Assembly: GCF_040702505.1 (NCBI RefSeq)
Contig: NZ_JBFBLC010000003.1
Span: 248,001 to 312,000 of the forward strand
Source: Terrabacter sp040702505
GTDB taxonomy: Bacteria; Actinomycetota; Actinomycetes; Actinomycetales; Dermatophilaceae
Direction of reading: 5' to 3'
DNA: 64,000 bases
This document shows positions 53,058-61,402 of the stretch, one piece after another (the stretch's first letter is position 1; each line of letters starts with the position of its first letter). The translations under genes and the position numbers were made by a program. Under the pieces are notes generated by a model. The model ran no database searches and was not told the origin of the DNA. It saw nothing but the letters and a program-made list of their open reading frames with translations.

Positions 53058-54641
53058 GTGAGCAAGCCCGTCGTCCTCATCGCCGAAGAGCTGTCGCCGG
53101 CCACGGTCGACGCGCTCGGGCCCGACTTCGAGGTCCGCACCGTCGACGGAGCCGACCGCGGCGCCCTGCTCCACGCCCTGGCGGACGTCGACGCCGTGCT
53201 GATCCGCTCGGCCACCAAGCTGGACGCGGAGGCGATCGCTGCCGCGCCCCGCCTGCAGGTCATCGCGCGCGCCGGCGTCGGCCTCGACAACGTCGACGTG
53301 CAGGCGGCGACCCGGGCCGGCGTCATGGTCGTCAACGCCCCGACCGCCAACATCGTCTCGGCCGCGGAGCTCTCAGTCGGACTGCTCCTGGCCGCGGCCC
53401 GCAACATCGTTCCGGCCAACGCGGGCCTCAAGGCGGGGTCGTGGCACCGCAGTCGCTACTCCGGCGTCGAGCTGCTCGGCAAGACGGTGGGCATCGTGGG
53501 CCTGGGCCGCATCGGCGCCCTCGTCGCCGAGCGCCTCAAGGGCTTCGGTGTCACGATCGTCGCCTGCGACCCGTATGCGTCCCCCGCCAGGGCCGCGCAG
53601 CTCGGGGTCCGCCTCGTGAGCCTCGACGACCTGCTCGCCCAGTCGGACTTCATCACCGTCCACGTGCCCAAGACGCCGGAGACCCTCGGACTCATCGACG
53701 AGGAGGCCCTGTCGAAGGTCAAGCCGTCGGTCCGCATCGTCAACACCGCCCGCGGCGGGATCGTCGACGAGGCCGCCCTGGCCCGGGCCCTGGCCGCGGG
53801 GCGCGTCGCCGGCGCCGCCATCGACGTCTTCACCAGGGAGCCGACCACCGACTCGCCCCTCTTCACCTTCGAGTCCGTCGTCGTCACCCCCCACCTCGGC
53901 GCCTCGACCGACGAGGCGCAGGAGAAGGCCGGCATCGCGGTCGCGCGGTCGGTGCGGCAGGCCATCGGCGGCGACCTGGTGCCCGACGCCGTCAACGTCG
54001 CGAGCGGCTTCATCGCCGAGGAGGTCCGTCCGGGCATCCCCCTCGTCGAGAAGCTCGGCCGGGTCTTCACCGCCCTGGCCGGCACGGTCCCGGCCCTGCT
54101 CGACGTCGAGGTGCGCGGCGAGGTCACCACGCACGACGTCAGCGTGTGGAGGCTCGCCGCCCTCAAGGGCCTGTTCACCGACGTCGTCGAGGACCCCGTC
54201 ACCTACGTCAACGCGCCGGTGCTCGCCGAGCAGCGCGGATGCGTCGTCCGACTCGTCACCGACCCCGACTCGGGGGACTTCCGCTCCGTCACGACCCTGC
54301 GCGGCAGCCTCCCCGACGGCACGCTCGTGTCGGTCTCCGGCGCCGTGACCGGGCGACGCGCGGTCGAGAAGCTGGTCGGGATCGGCGACCACGACCTCGA
54401 CGTGCCGCTGACCGAGCACATGCTCTTCCTCGAGTACTCCGACCGCCCCGGGGTCGTCGGAGCCGTCGGCCGCCTCCTGGGCGATGCCGGCGTCAACATC
54501 GGTGCCATGCAGGTCTCGCGCCACGAGGACCGCGCCGTCGGCGTGCTGAACCTGGACAGCGCCGTCCCGGCGGCGCTCGCCGTCCGGCTCTCGGAGGCGA
54601 TCGACGCCAAGAGCCTCGCGGTCGTCGACCTCCGGGACTGA
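53058..54641 (+). CDS. serA: D-3-phosphoglycerate dehydrogenase SerA
   Basis: SerA oxidises 3-phosphoglycerate in the first step of serine synthesis. The 527-residue protein is the long, mycobacterial-type form: substrate and NAD domains (GIVGLGRIGALVAERL near residue 150; Arg, Glu and His in NTARGGIVDE, TREPTTDSP and TPHLGASTDEA), an intervening regulatory domain, and a C-terminal ACT domain (MLFLEYSDRPGVVGAVGRLLGDAGVNIGAMQVSR, split) for serine feedback. The GTG at 53058 follows GGAAGG. It lies among branched-chain genes but has its own promoter. Confidence 0.96.
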   Translation: MSKPVVLIAEELSPATVDALGPDFEVRTVDGADRGALLHALADVDAVLIRSATKLDAEAIAAAPRLQVIARAGVGLDNVDVQAATRAGVMVVNAPTANIVSAAELSVGLLLAAARNIVPANAGLKAGSWHRSRYSGVELLGKTVGIVGLGRIGALVAERLKGFGVTIVACDPYASPARAAQLGVRLVSLDDLLAQSDFITVHVPKTPETLGLIDEEALSKVKPSVRIVNTARGGIVDEAALARALAAGRVAGAAIDVFTREPTTDSPLFTFESVVVTPHLGASTDEAQEKAGIAVARSVRQAIGGDLVPDAVNVASGFIAEEVRPGIPLVEKLGRVFTALAGTVPALLDVEVRGEVTTHDVSVWRLAALKGLFTDVVEDPVTYVNAPVLAEQRGCVVRLVTDPDSGDFRSVTTLRGSLPDGTLVSVSGAVTGRRAVEKLVGIGDHDLDVPLTEHMLFLEYSDRPGVVGAVGRLLGDAGVNIGAMQVSRHEDRAVGVLNLDSAVPAALAVRLSEAIDAKSLAVVDLRD

Positions 54642-54684
54642 GGGCGGCGCACACGCTGCCTGGTGCAGTCTGCGAGGACCTGGC

Positions 54685-56019
54685 TCAACCGGTCGCCCGC
54701 GGCCCCGCGCGTCGCTTCTCGGGACGACTCTCCTCGGCCGGCGGCTCTTCCGGGGCCTCCCCGTCGGTTTGCTCGTCGTTCCGCTCGGCGAGGTGCTCGG
54801 CCGTCGTGGCCATGGCCTCCTGGGCTTCGGGAGCCTCGAGGTCGGCCAGCTCGGGCACGAGCTCGTGGCGCTTGCTGAAGGTGTCGATGATCGCGAGGGC
54901 GACGGCGGCGATGGGGATGCCGATGAGGGCCCCGATCGGTCCGAAGAGGGCGGCGCCGGCGATGACGGAGCCGAGGGCCACCGCCGGGTGGACGTCCATG
55001 GTGCGGCGGCTGATCCGGGGCGTGAAGACGTAGTTCTCGACCTGCTGGTACACGGTGGCGAAGACGGCGATCCACAGGGCGTTGACGGGCTTGTCGAGCA
55101 GCGCGAAGAGCGCGGGCAGGGCCACGCCGATGTAGGTGCCGATCGTGGGGATGAACTGGCCGACGATGCCGGCGAAGACACCGAGGGGCAGCCAGAACGG
55201 CACGTCGATGAACCAGAAGAAGGCCGCGTGCGACACCGACGACAGCGTGGCCAGCACGACCTTGGAGACGACGTAGCCGCCGGTCTTCTCGACCGAGATC
55301 GTCCACACCGTGATGAACACGCGCTGGTAGCGCTGGGGCAGCCACGAGCCGATGGTCTGGCGCAGCTTGGGGCTGTCGGCGGAGAAGTAGTAGGTGAAGA
55401 CGAGGATCGTCAGGGCGTCGAAGAGGAAGGCCAGCACGGAGCCGAAGATGCCGATGATGCCGCCGCCGTACTTCCCGGCGAGCTCGCCCACCTTCTCGGG
55501 AGTCAGCACGAGAGCGTTCTGGATCTGTGACAGGTCGAAGGAGGTGTGGAAGGTGGAGTTGACCCAGTTGATGGCGGAGGTGATCGCGGTCGGCAGCTGC
55601 GTGCCCAGCTCGGAGAGCTGCGAGACGAAGACCTGACCGAACATCTCGACGAGGGCGGCGAAGAGGATGACCATCGCCAGCATCGCCAGGCCCGTGGCGA
55701 GGCCGCGCTTGACCCCGTGCCTGCTCAGCCAGAGCACGACCGGCTCGAGGGCGATCGACAGCAGCCAGGCGAGCAGCAGCAGGAACAGGAAGCTGCCCAT
55801 GGCGTCGAAGACCCAGGTGGCGACCCCGAGCAGGACCAGCCCGCCGATGACGGTCGCCGTGACGCGGCGCGCATTCGCCGGGGTGATGGCGATCCAGCGG
55901 GGCTGCTCGTCGAACGGCACCCCGGGCGTGGCATGGCCGGTGTGCCCGGGTCGGCGGTGCACCGGGTGCACGGGGCCGGTCGGGGGATCGGCAGGATCTT
56001 CGACGTGGTCGGCGCTCAC
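54685..56019 (-). CDS. AI-2E family transporter (PerM-like)
   Basis: A 444-residue membrane protein with about eight hydrophobic segments. Features are the N-terminal TATVIGGLVLLGVATWVFDAMGSFLFLLLLAWLLSIALEP (split), the central loop GTQLPTAITSAINW, and the C-terminal GGIIGIFGSVLAFLF and PLGVFAGIVGQFIPTIGTYIG (split). The acidic tail (EEPPAEESRPEKRR) is soluble. The first 45 residues are Pro/His-rich. The GTG at 56019 is 6 bases after TAGGCT. Substrates of this family vary (AI-2, Na+/H+), so none is assigned. It is convergent with serA. Confidence 0.9.
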   Translation of the reverse strand: MSADHVEDPADPPTGPVHPVHRRPGHTGHATPGVPFDEQPRWIAITPANARRVTATVIGGLVLLGVATWVFDAMGSFLFLLLLAWLLSIALEPVVLWLSRHGVKRGLATGLAMLAMVILFAALVEMFGQVFVSQLSELGTQLPTAITSAINWVNSTFHTSFDLSQIQNALVLTPEKVGELAGKYGGGIIGIFGSVLAFLFDALTILVFTYYFSADSPKLRQTIGSWLPQRYQRVFITVWTISVEKTGGYVVSKVVLATLSSVSHAAFFWFIDVPFWLPLGVFAGIVGQFIPTIGTYIGVALPALFALLDKPVNALWIAVFATVYQQVENYVFTPRISRRTMDVHPAVALGSVIAGAALFGPIGALIGIPIAAVALAIIDTFSKRHELVPELADLEAPEAQEAMATTAEHLAERNDEQTDGEAPEEPPAEESRPEKRRAGPRATG

Positions 56020-56025
56020 GCTCCG

Positions 56026-56031
56026 AGCCTA
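56026..56031 (-). promoter_or_regulatory. -10 box of the AI-2E transporter gene, leaderless
   Basis: TAGGCT on the minus strand, 6 bases before the GTG at 56019. Confidence 0.55.
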
Positions 56032-56166
56032 CGAGTCGTGGAGGCTGCGTCGGGGGATGCCGTGGCGCGCCGCCATGCACGTGGGCGCTCCGCGGGAGCG
56101 GTGTCCTTTTGGTGGACACGGCGTCTCACGATGCGGAAACCCCCTGTACCCGCGGGTAGCCGGGCG

Positions 56167-56172
56167 TACCGT
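56167..56172 (+). promoter_or_regulatory. -10 box of the small-peptide unit before leuB
   Basis: TACCGT, 7 bases before the ATG at 56180, fitting the leaderless pattern. Some 50 bases upstream, GTGTCC and GGACAC (56101-56106, 56114-56119) form an inverted repeat. Confidence 0.4.
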
Positions 56173-56179
56173 GAAACGC

Positions 56180-56227
56180 ATGACGCGGCAGGTCGTACTC
56201 ATTCCCCGCCGCGGCGAGTCCAGGTAG
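56180..56227 (+). CDS. Small leader-like peptide MTRQVVLIPRRGESR
   Basis: A 15-codon ORF that contains Val-Val-Leu-Ile, with the rare codons GTA and ATT. It starts 7 bases after a TACCGT box. Its stop codon lies in the loop of a 10-bp hairpin (56209-56218 with 56235-56244). This resembles amino-acid leader peptides of branched-chain genes, and leuB starts 313 bases downstream. A regulatory role is inference. Confidence 0.5.
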   Translation: MTRQVVLIPRRGESR

Positions 56228-56244
56228 TCAGCACCTCGCCGCGG
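56209..56244 (+). other. Hairpin around the stop of the small peptide
   Basis: CCGCGGCGAG (56209-56218) pairs with CTCGCCGCGG (56235-56244) over a 16-base loop. No T run follows, so it could be a pause or translation-linked structure rather than a terminator. Confidence 0.6.
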
Positions 56245-56341
56245 AGATCCCGCGTACCCCTCGTGCTGACAGGTTCGCCCACCCGGGCTGGAGCCACCTG
56301 AGACCACAACGAACGACCCTCGATCGAAAGACGTGATCCCC

Positions 56342-56422
56342 ATGAGCGAAGACGCGAAGGCCGCCCGTCAGGCACTGCAGGAGTCGATGGACCTGCGCGA
56401 CCAGGGCCACGCCGAGCACTGA
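56342..56422 (+). CDS. Small ORF of 26 codons before leuB
   Basis: It begins MSEDAKAARQALQES and ends GHAEH. About 20 of 22 checked codons end in G or C, as in real genes of this genome. No strong ribosome site is visible (a GAAAGA 14 bases upstream). The peptide would be soluble and helical. It ends 26 bases before a perfect terminator. I do not recognise it; it may be a real small protein or part of a regulatory leader. Confidence 0.5.
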   Translation: MSEDAKAARQALQESMDLRDQGHAEH

Positions 56423-56448
56423 GTCCGGCAGGCACGACAGCCACTTCG

Positions 56449-56483
56449 GTGAAGGACCCCCGCATCCTGCGGGGGTCCTTCAC
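56449..56483 (+). terminator. Strong terminator upstream of leuB
   Basis: A perfect 16-bp stem (56449-56464 with 56468-56483), a 3-base TCC loop, then T-rich CTTTCCATTT. It closes the small-peptide unit and would keep its transcripts out of leuB. Confidence 0.88.
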
Positions 56484-56528
56484 CTTTCCATTTAATGAGA
56501 CGCGCATCCCACATCACAAGACGGGTCC

Positions 56529-56534
56529 TAGGCT
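56529..56534 (+). promoter_or_regulatory. -10 box of leuB, leaderless
   Basis: TAGGCT, 6 bases before the ATG at 56541, just past the terminator of the upstream unit. Confidence 0.55.
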
Positions 56535-56540
56535 GACGGC

Positions 56541-57605
56541 ATGGCAGAGACGCAGCTGAAGGACGCCTACTCGATCGCCGTGATCGGGGGCGACGGCATC
56601 GGTCCGGAGGTGGTCGCCGAGGGCCTGAAGGTCCTCGACGCGGTGACCGGGGAGGGCGGCCCGAAGTTCGCCACGACGGACTACGACCTCGGCGCACGCC
56701 GCTGGCACGAGACCGGTGAGACGTTGCCCGACTCGGTCCTGGAGGAGCTGCGCAGGCACGACGCGATCCTGCTCGGCGCCATCGGTGACCCGAGCGTCCC
56801 GAGCGGCGTCCTCGAGCGTGGCGTGCTGCTGCCCCTGCGCTTCGCCCTCGACCACTACGTGAACCTGCGGCCGGCCAAGCTCTTCCCGGGCGTCGCGAGC
56901 CCGCTCGACGTCGCCCGGGTCGCCCCGGACGGCATCGACTTCGTGGTGGTCCGCGAGGGCACCGAGGGGCCCTACGCCGGCAACGGTGGTGCGCTGCGGG
57001 TCGGGACGCCGGCCGAGATCGCGACCGAGGTCAGTGTCAACACCCGCTACGGCGTCGAGCGCGTGGTTCGCGACGCCTTCGCCCGCGCGCAGGCCCGTCC
57101 GCGCAAGCACCTCACGCTGGTGCACAAGCACAACGTGCTGACGTATGCCGGCCACCTGTGGCGCCGCACCGTCGAGGAGGTCGGGGCCGAGTTCCCCGAC
57201 GTCGAGACCGCCTACCAGCACGTCGACGCCGCCACGATCTTCCTGGCCACCGACCCCGGACGCTTCGACGTCATCGTCACCGACAACCTCTTCGGTGACA
57301 TCATCACCGACATCGCCGCGGCCATCGCCGGCGGCATCGGGCTCGCGGCCTCCGGCAACATCAACCCGGCCCGCACGACGCCGAGCATGTTCGAGCCGGT
57401 GCACGGGTCCGCCCCCGACATCGCGGGCCAGTCCAAGGCCGACCCGACCGCCGCCATCCTCTCGGTCGGCATGCTGCTGGCCCACCTCGGCCTCGACGCC
57501 GAGGCGGAGCGGGTCGACGCCGCAGTCGCGGCCGACCTGGCCGAGCGCGGTGACGCCGCGCGCAGCACGACGGCCGTCGGCGACGCGGTCGCGGCGCGCC
57601 TCTGA
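56541..57605 (+). CDS. leuB: 3-isopropylmalate dehydrogenase LeuB
   Basis: LeuB oxidises 3-isopropylmalate in leucine synthesis, using NAD+ and Mg2+. The 354-residue protein has the N-terminal IAVIGGDGIGPEVVAEGLKVL (split), the substrate Arg region ERGVLLPLRFALDHYVNLRPAKL (split), and the signature DVIVTDNLFGDIITDIAAAIAGGIG (split) with the metal Asp residues near 245-255, then HGSAPDIAGQSKADPTA. It is the actinobacterial type. leuA, leuC and leuD are not in the window. A hairpin lies between its stop and ilvE. Confidence 0.96.
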   Translation: MAETQLKDAYSIAVIGGDGIGPEVVAEGLKVLDAVTGEGGPKFATTDYDLGARRWHETGETLPDSVLEELRRHDAILLGAIGDPSVPSGVLERGVLLPLRFALDHYVNLRPAKLFPGVASPLDVARVAPDGIDFVVVREGTEGPYAGNGGALRVGTPAEIATEVSVNTRYGVERVVRDAFARAQARPRKHLTLVHKHNVLTYAGHLWRRTVEEVGAEFPDVETAYQHVDAATIFLATDPGRFDVIVTDNLFGDIITDIAAAIAGGIGLAASGNINPARTTPSMFEPVHGSAPDIAGQSKADPTAAILSVGMLLAHLGLDAEAERVDAAVAADLAERGDAARSTTAVGDAVAARL

Positions 57606-57619
57606 GACCGCGCGACACG

Positions 57620-57665
57620 GCATACGCACGCGGGTGCGCCGCCCGACGACGAGGGGTGCGTATGC
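57620..57665 (+). terminator. Hairpin between leuB and ilvE
   Basis: GCATACGCAC (57620-57629) pairs with GTGCGTATGC (57656-57665). It holds one full GGCATAC and one near match. No T run. Confidence 0.6.
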
Positions 57666-57736
57666 GTTGGGTTCCCTGCCGTCGACCGGCGGGCACCCGA
57701 ACGGCGCCCGGCTACGTCGTCTCACCATGTGGGCGA

Positions 57737-57776
57737 TAGCCTGACACCGGATCACCGCTGATTTTCGCTCTGGAGG
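57737..57776 (+). promoter_or_regulatory. -10 box and ribosome site of ilvE
   Basis: TAGCCT (57737-57742), then a 40-base leader and GGAGG (57772-57776) six bases before the ATG at 57783. Confidence 0.45.
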
Positions 57777-57782
57777 TTTGTC

Positions 57783-58880
57783 ATGACCCAGCTGTCCTTC
57801 GAGGTCACCCGCCGCGACGACCTCACGCCACCCGAGCGCATCGCCGAGATCCTCGAGAACCCCGGCTTCGGCAAGACCTTCACCGACCACATGGTCGTCG
57901 CCACGTGGACCGCCGACGGCGGCTGGGGCGACGCGCAGGTCAAGCCGTACGGCCCGTTCCGGCTCGACCCGGCCGCTGCCGTCCTGCACTACGCGCAGGA
58001 GATCTTCGAGGGGATGAAGGCCTACCGCCACGCGGACGGCTCCATCTGGACCTTCCGCCCCGAGGCCAACGCCGCCCGCTTCGCCCGCTCGGCCCGCCGC
58101 CTCGCGCTGCCCGTGCTGCCCGAGGAGGACTTCGTCGAGTCCCTGCGCCAGCTCGTGGCCGTCGACCAGGACTGGGTGCCGGCCGGTGACGCGGGTGAGA
58201 AGAGCCTCTACCTTCGCCCGTTCATGTTCGCCTCCGAGGCCTTCCTCGGCGTGCGCCCCGCCCAGGAGGTGACCTACTCGGTCATCGCGTCCCCGGCCGG
58301 CGCCTACTTCTCCGGCGGCCTCAAGCCCGTCACGCTCTGGATCTCCACCGACTACGCGCGGGCGGGGGAGGGCGGCACCGGCGCCGCCAAGTGCGGTGGC
58401 AACTACGCCAGCTCGCTCGCCGGGCAGCTCGAGGGCATCGAGCACGGCTGCGACCAGGCCGTCTTTCTCGACTCCTCGACGCACACCTACATCGAGGAGC
58501 TGGGCGGCATGAACCTCTTCCTCGTGACGAGGGACGGGCGCATCATCACGCCCGAGCTGACGGGCACGATCCTCGAGGGCGTCACGCGCAGCTCGATCCT
58601 CGAGATCGCCAAGGAGGAGGGCCTCGAGCCCGAGGAGCGACGCATCCCCATCGAGGAGTGGAAGCAGGGGGCTGCCAACGGCGACATCGTCGAGATCTTC
58701 GCCTGCGGCACGGCTGCCGTGGTCACTCCGGTCGGCGAGCTGCGCTGGGACGGCGGCTCCGTCGACCACCGCCGCGACGGGCACGAGGACCGCTACGCCG
58801 AGGCCATCCGCAAGCGGCTGCTCGACATCCAGTACGGCCGTGCGGAGGACACGCACGGCTGGCTGACCCGGCTGGTCTGA
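57783..58880 (+). CDS. ilvE: Branched-chain amino acid aminotransferase IlvE
   Basis: IlvE makes the last step to Val, Leu and Ile with PLP. The 365-residue, fold-type IV protein shows AVLHYAQEIFEGMKAYRHADGS (split) near residue 65, the PLP lysine in GTGAAKCGGNYASS near residue 205, and the phosphate site SSILEIAKEEGLEPEERR near 270. The ATG is confirmed by GGAGG. It is the long class seen in actinobacteria. The HAD phosphatase gene follows 14 bases on. Confidence 0.96.
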   Translation: MTQLSFEVTRRDDLTPPERIAEILENPGFGKTFTDHMVVATWTADGGWGDAQVKPYGPFRLDPAAAVLHYAQEIFEGMKAYRHADGSIWTFRPEANAARFARSARRLALPVLPEEDFVESLRQLVAVDQDWVPAGDAGEKSLYLRPFMFASEAFLGVRPAQEVTYSVIASPAGAYFSGGLKPVTLWISTDYARAGEGGTGAAKCGGNYASSLAGQLEGIEHGCDQAVFLDSSTHTYIEELGGMNLFLVTRDGRIITPELTGTILEGVTRSSILEIAKEEGLEPEERRIPIEEWKQGAANGDIVEIFACGTAAVVTPVGELRWDGGSVDHRRDGHEDRYAEAIRKRLLDIQYGRAEDTHGWLTRLV

Positions 58881-58894
58881 CGAGCGCGACTCCC

Positions 58895-59713
58895 GTGGAC
58901 GTCGGCCCGCGACCACGTCTGGTCGCCTCCGACCTCGACGGGACCCTGCTGCGCAGCGACGGCTCGATCTCGCGGCGCACGGTCGATGCCTGGACCGCGG
59001 CCGGCGAGGCGGGCATCGAGACGGTGCTCGTCACGGCACGGCCGCCCCGCTGGCTGCACGACCTCGAGCACGTCGTCGGACCCCGGGGGACTGCGATCTG
59101 CGGCAACGGCGCCTTCGTCTACGAGGTGGCGACGCGCCGCCTGGTCGAGACGCACTGCTTCGAGCCGGGCGTCGTCGAGGAGCTCGTGGCGGACCTGCGC
59201 CGGGCCCTGCCGTCGCTCACCTTCGCCGCCGAGTGCGCGACGGGCCCGTTCGTCACCGAGGACTACCCCGAACCGCACCGGGACCGCGGCGCCGACCGGC
59301 TCCTCCGCGGCTCGTGGCACGAGCTGGGCAGCGAGCCGGTCGGGAAGCTGCTCGCGCTCGCTCCCGGGGAACCCGTCGAGGAGTTCCTCGCGACCGTCGA
59401 GGGGGTGCTCGGCGACCGCGGGCACCTGCACTTCTCCGGTGCCCACGGGCTGGCCGAGATCAACGCTCCCGGAGTGACGAAGGCTGCGGGGCTGGCGCGC
59501 TGGGCCGAGCGGCTGGGAGTGCCTGCGAGCGAGGTGTGGGCGTTCGGCGACATGCCCAACGACCTGCCCATGCTGTCCTGGGCGGGCACGGGCTGGGCCG
59601 TGGCGAGCGGGCACCGCGACGTCCGACGGGCCGCGGACCGGGAGTGCCCCGCCAACGACGAGGACGGGGTGGCCCAGGTCCTCGAGGCACTGCTGAGGCA
59701 CATCAGCGACTAA
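58895..59713 (+). CDS. HAD-superfamily hydrolase (IIB/Cof type)
   Basis: A 272-residue phosphatase. HAD motifs: DLDGTLLRSDG (nucleophile Asp near residue 12), TARPP (motif II Thr near 45), a Lys in APGVTKAAGL near 190, and GDMPNDLPML near 215 (motif IV). The large type-IIB cap lies between motifs II and III. It starts with GTG at 58895; no good ribosome site is visible. Family members act on sugar phosphates; the substrate is not known. It is probably read through from ilvE. Confidence 0.88.
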   Translation: MDVGPRPRLVASDLDGTLLRSDGSISRRTVDAWTAAGEAGIETVLVTARPPRWLHDLEHVVGPRGTAICGNGAFVYEVATRRLVETHCFEPGVVEELVADLRRALPSLTFAAECATGPFVTEDYPEPHRDRGADRLLRGSWHELGSEPVGKLLALAPGEPVEEFLATVEGVLGDRGHLHFSGAHGLAEINAPGVTKAAGLARWAERLGVPASEVWAFGDMPNDLPMLSWAGTGWAVASGHRDVRRAADRECPANDEDGVAQVLEALLRHISD

Positions 59714-59731
59714 AGGTTTGAACCAGAACCA

Positions 59732-59772
59732 TTGACGCCGCCGGACACGCGGGTATTTGATGCCACGCATCA
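59732..59772 (+). promoter_or_regulatory. Promoter and GntR-type operator of the amine operon
   Basis: TTGACG (59732-59737), 16 bases, then TATTTG (59754-59759). Overlapping the -10 end is TGATGC-CAC-GCATCA (59758-59772), a perfect dyad. A second TTGACG lies at 59775. The GntR gene of this operon is the obvious candidate binder. Confidence 0.45.
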
Positions 59773-59823
59773 CATTGACGCGGCGGGCAAAGGTCCGCTG
59801 CCTGATGTTTGCGAGGTAGTGCT

Positions 59824-61401
59824 GTGAGCGTTCCTCCGTCCCCTCCCGCTGACCCGCCCCTCGACCGCAGAGGGACCGCGCACCAGCCGGTGGCTCCCGG
59901 CCCCGGCCTGTCCTCCGACGACGACGAGGGCTTGCTCGCGTCGCTCGGCTACAAGCAGGAGCTGCACCGCGGCATGTCGGGGTTCTCCAACTTCGCCGTG
60001 TCGTTCTCGATCATCTCGATCCTCGCCGGCTGCATCACCAGCTACGCCATCGCCATGAACGCCGGCGGGCCGGTTGCCATCTCGATCGGCTGGCCGCTCG
60101 TCGGTGCCTTCGTCCTCTGCGTCGCCATGGCGATGGCGGAGGTCTGCTCGGTCTACCCGACCGCCGGTGGCCTCTACTTCTGGGCCGGGCGCCTCGCCCG
60201 GCGCAACAAGCGCGTGTGGGCCTGGTACGTCGGCTGGTTCAACTTCCTCGGCGAGGTCGCCGTCACCGCCGCCATCGACTACGGCGCCGCCGTCACGTGG
60301 ATGGCACTGCTCAGCCTCGTGTTCGACCTGCAGGTCACGGCGGGCACGACGTTCGTGGCCTTCCTCGTGATCATCGTCCTGCACGGCCTGCTCAACACCT
60401 TCGGCGTCAATCTCGTCAAGCTGCTCTCCAACGTCAGCGCCTGGTGGCACCTCGTCGGCGTCGCCGTCATCGTCGGAGTCCTCGTCGTCGTGCCGGACAG
60501 GCACCAGGACCTGTCGTGGACCTTCACCCACTTCGAGAACCGCACCGGCTGGGGCGCACCGTTCTACGCGTTCCTGCTGGGCCTGCTCATGGCGCAGTAC
60601 ACCTACACCGGCTTCGACGCGTCGGCGCACGTCGCCGAGGAGACGAAGAACGCCTCGACCGAGGCGCCGAAGGGCATCGTCCGCAGCGTCTGGGTCTCGA
60701 TCCTCGCCGGCTGGGTCCTGCTCGTGGCCGTCACCGCGGCGATCCAGAACTACGACACGGCGCTCGGGACCGACATCGGGCTGCCGCCCGCGCAGATCTT
60801 CATCGACGCGGCGGGCCGCTCGCTAGGAATCTTCCTGCTCTTCATCTGCGCCGTCGCCCAGTTCTTCTGCGGGATGGCGTCCGTCACCGCGAACTCCCGC
60901 ATGTCGTATGCGTTCTCCCGTGACAACGCGCTCCCCGGCTCGCGCTGGTGGGCCCAGGTCAACCCGCGCACCGGCACGCCGACCAACTCCATCTGGCTCT
61001 GCGTCGTGTGCTCGGTCGTGCTCACCACGCCCGCGCTCGTGTCGACCACCGCCTACCTCGCGGTCACCTCGATCGCGGTCATCGGGCTCTACATCGCCTA
61101 CGTCGTCCCGGTCTTCCTGCGCCGCACCAACCCCGACTTCCGTCCGGGGCGGTGGAACCTCGGCCGGTGGAGCGCCCCGATCGGCTGGGTCTCGGTGGCC
61201 TGGGTCGCGTTCATCGTCGTGCTCTTCATGCTGCCGCCCGCGAACCCCATCACCGTCGACACCTTCAACTACGCCCCGATCGCCGTCGGCGTCGTGCTCG
61301 TCTTCTCGACCGTCGCGTGGTTCGCCGGCGGGCGCAGGCACTTCATGCGCGACGTCCCTGCGGGCCACGACACCAGGCCGGCCACGGAGATCTTCGGCTG
61401 A
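59824..61401 (+). CDS. APC-family amino acid/amine permease
   Basis: A 525-residue permease with about twelve membrane helices. It begins with a 40-residue cytosolic tail, then LGYKQELHRGMSGFSNFAVSFSIISILAGC (split), the typical APC helix I break GF. YTYTGFDASAHVAEETKNASTEAPKGI (split) near residue 265-290 is the family substrate-gate/loop. The GTG at 59824 has GAGG 8 bases before; a TTG at 59809 is an alternative. With a GS-like enzyme and aldehyde dehydrogenase downstream, it likely imports an amine such as a polyamine or ethanolamine, or a GABA-like amino acid. Confidence 0.9.
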   Translation: MSVPPSPPADPPLDRRGTAHQPVAPGPGLSSDDDEGLLASLGYKQELHRGMSGFSNFAVSFSIISILAGCITSYAIAMNAGGPVAISIGWPLVGAFVLCVAMAMAEVCSVYPTAGGLYFWAGRLARRNKRVWAWYVGWFNFLGEVAVTAAIDYGAAVTWMALLSLVFDLQVTAGTTFVAFLVIIVLHGLLNTFGVNLVKLLSNVSAWWHLVGVAVIVGVLVVVPDRHQDLSWTFTHFENRTGWGAPFYAFLLGLLMAQYTYTGFDASAHVAEETKNASTEAPKGIVRSVWVSILAGWVLLVAVTAAIQNYDTALGTDIGLPPAQIFIDAAGRSLGIFLLFICAVAQFFCGMASVTANSRMSYAFSRDNALPGSRWWAQVNPRTGTPTNSIWLCVVCSVVLTTPALVSTTAYLAVTSIAVIGLYIAYVVPVFLRRTNPDFRPGRWNLGRWSAPIGWVSVAWVAFIVVLFMLPPANPITVDTFNYAPIAVGVVLVFSTVAWFAGGRRHFMRDVPAGHDTRPATEIFG

Positions 61402-61402
61402 C

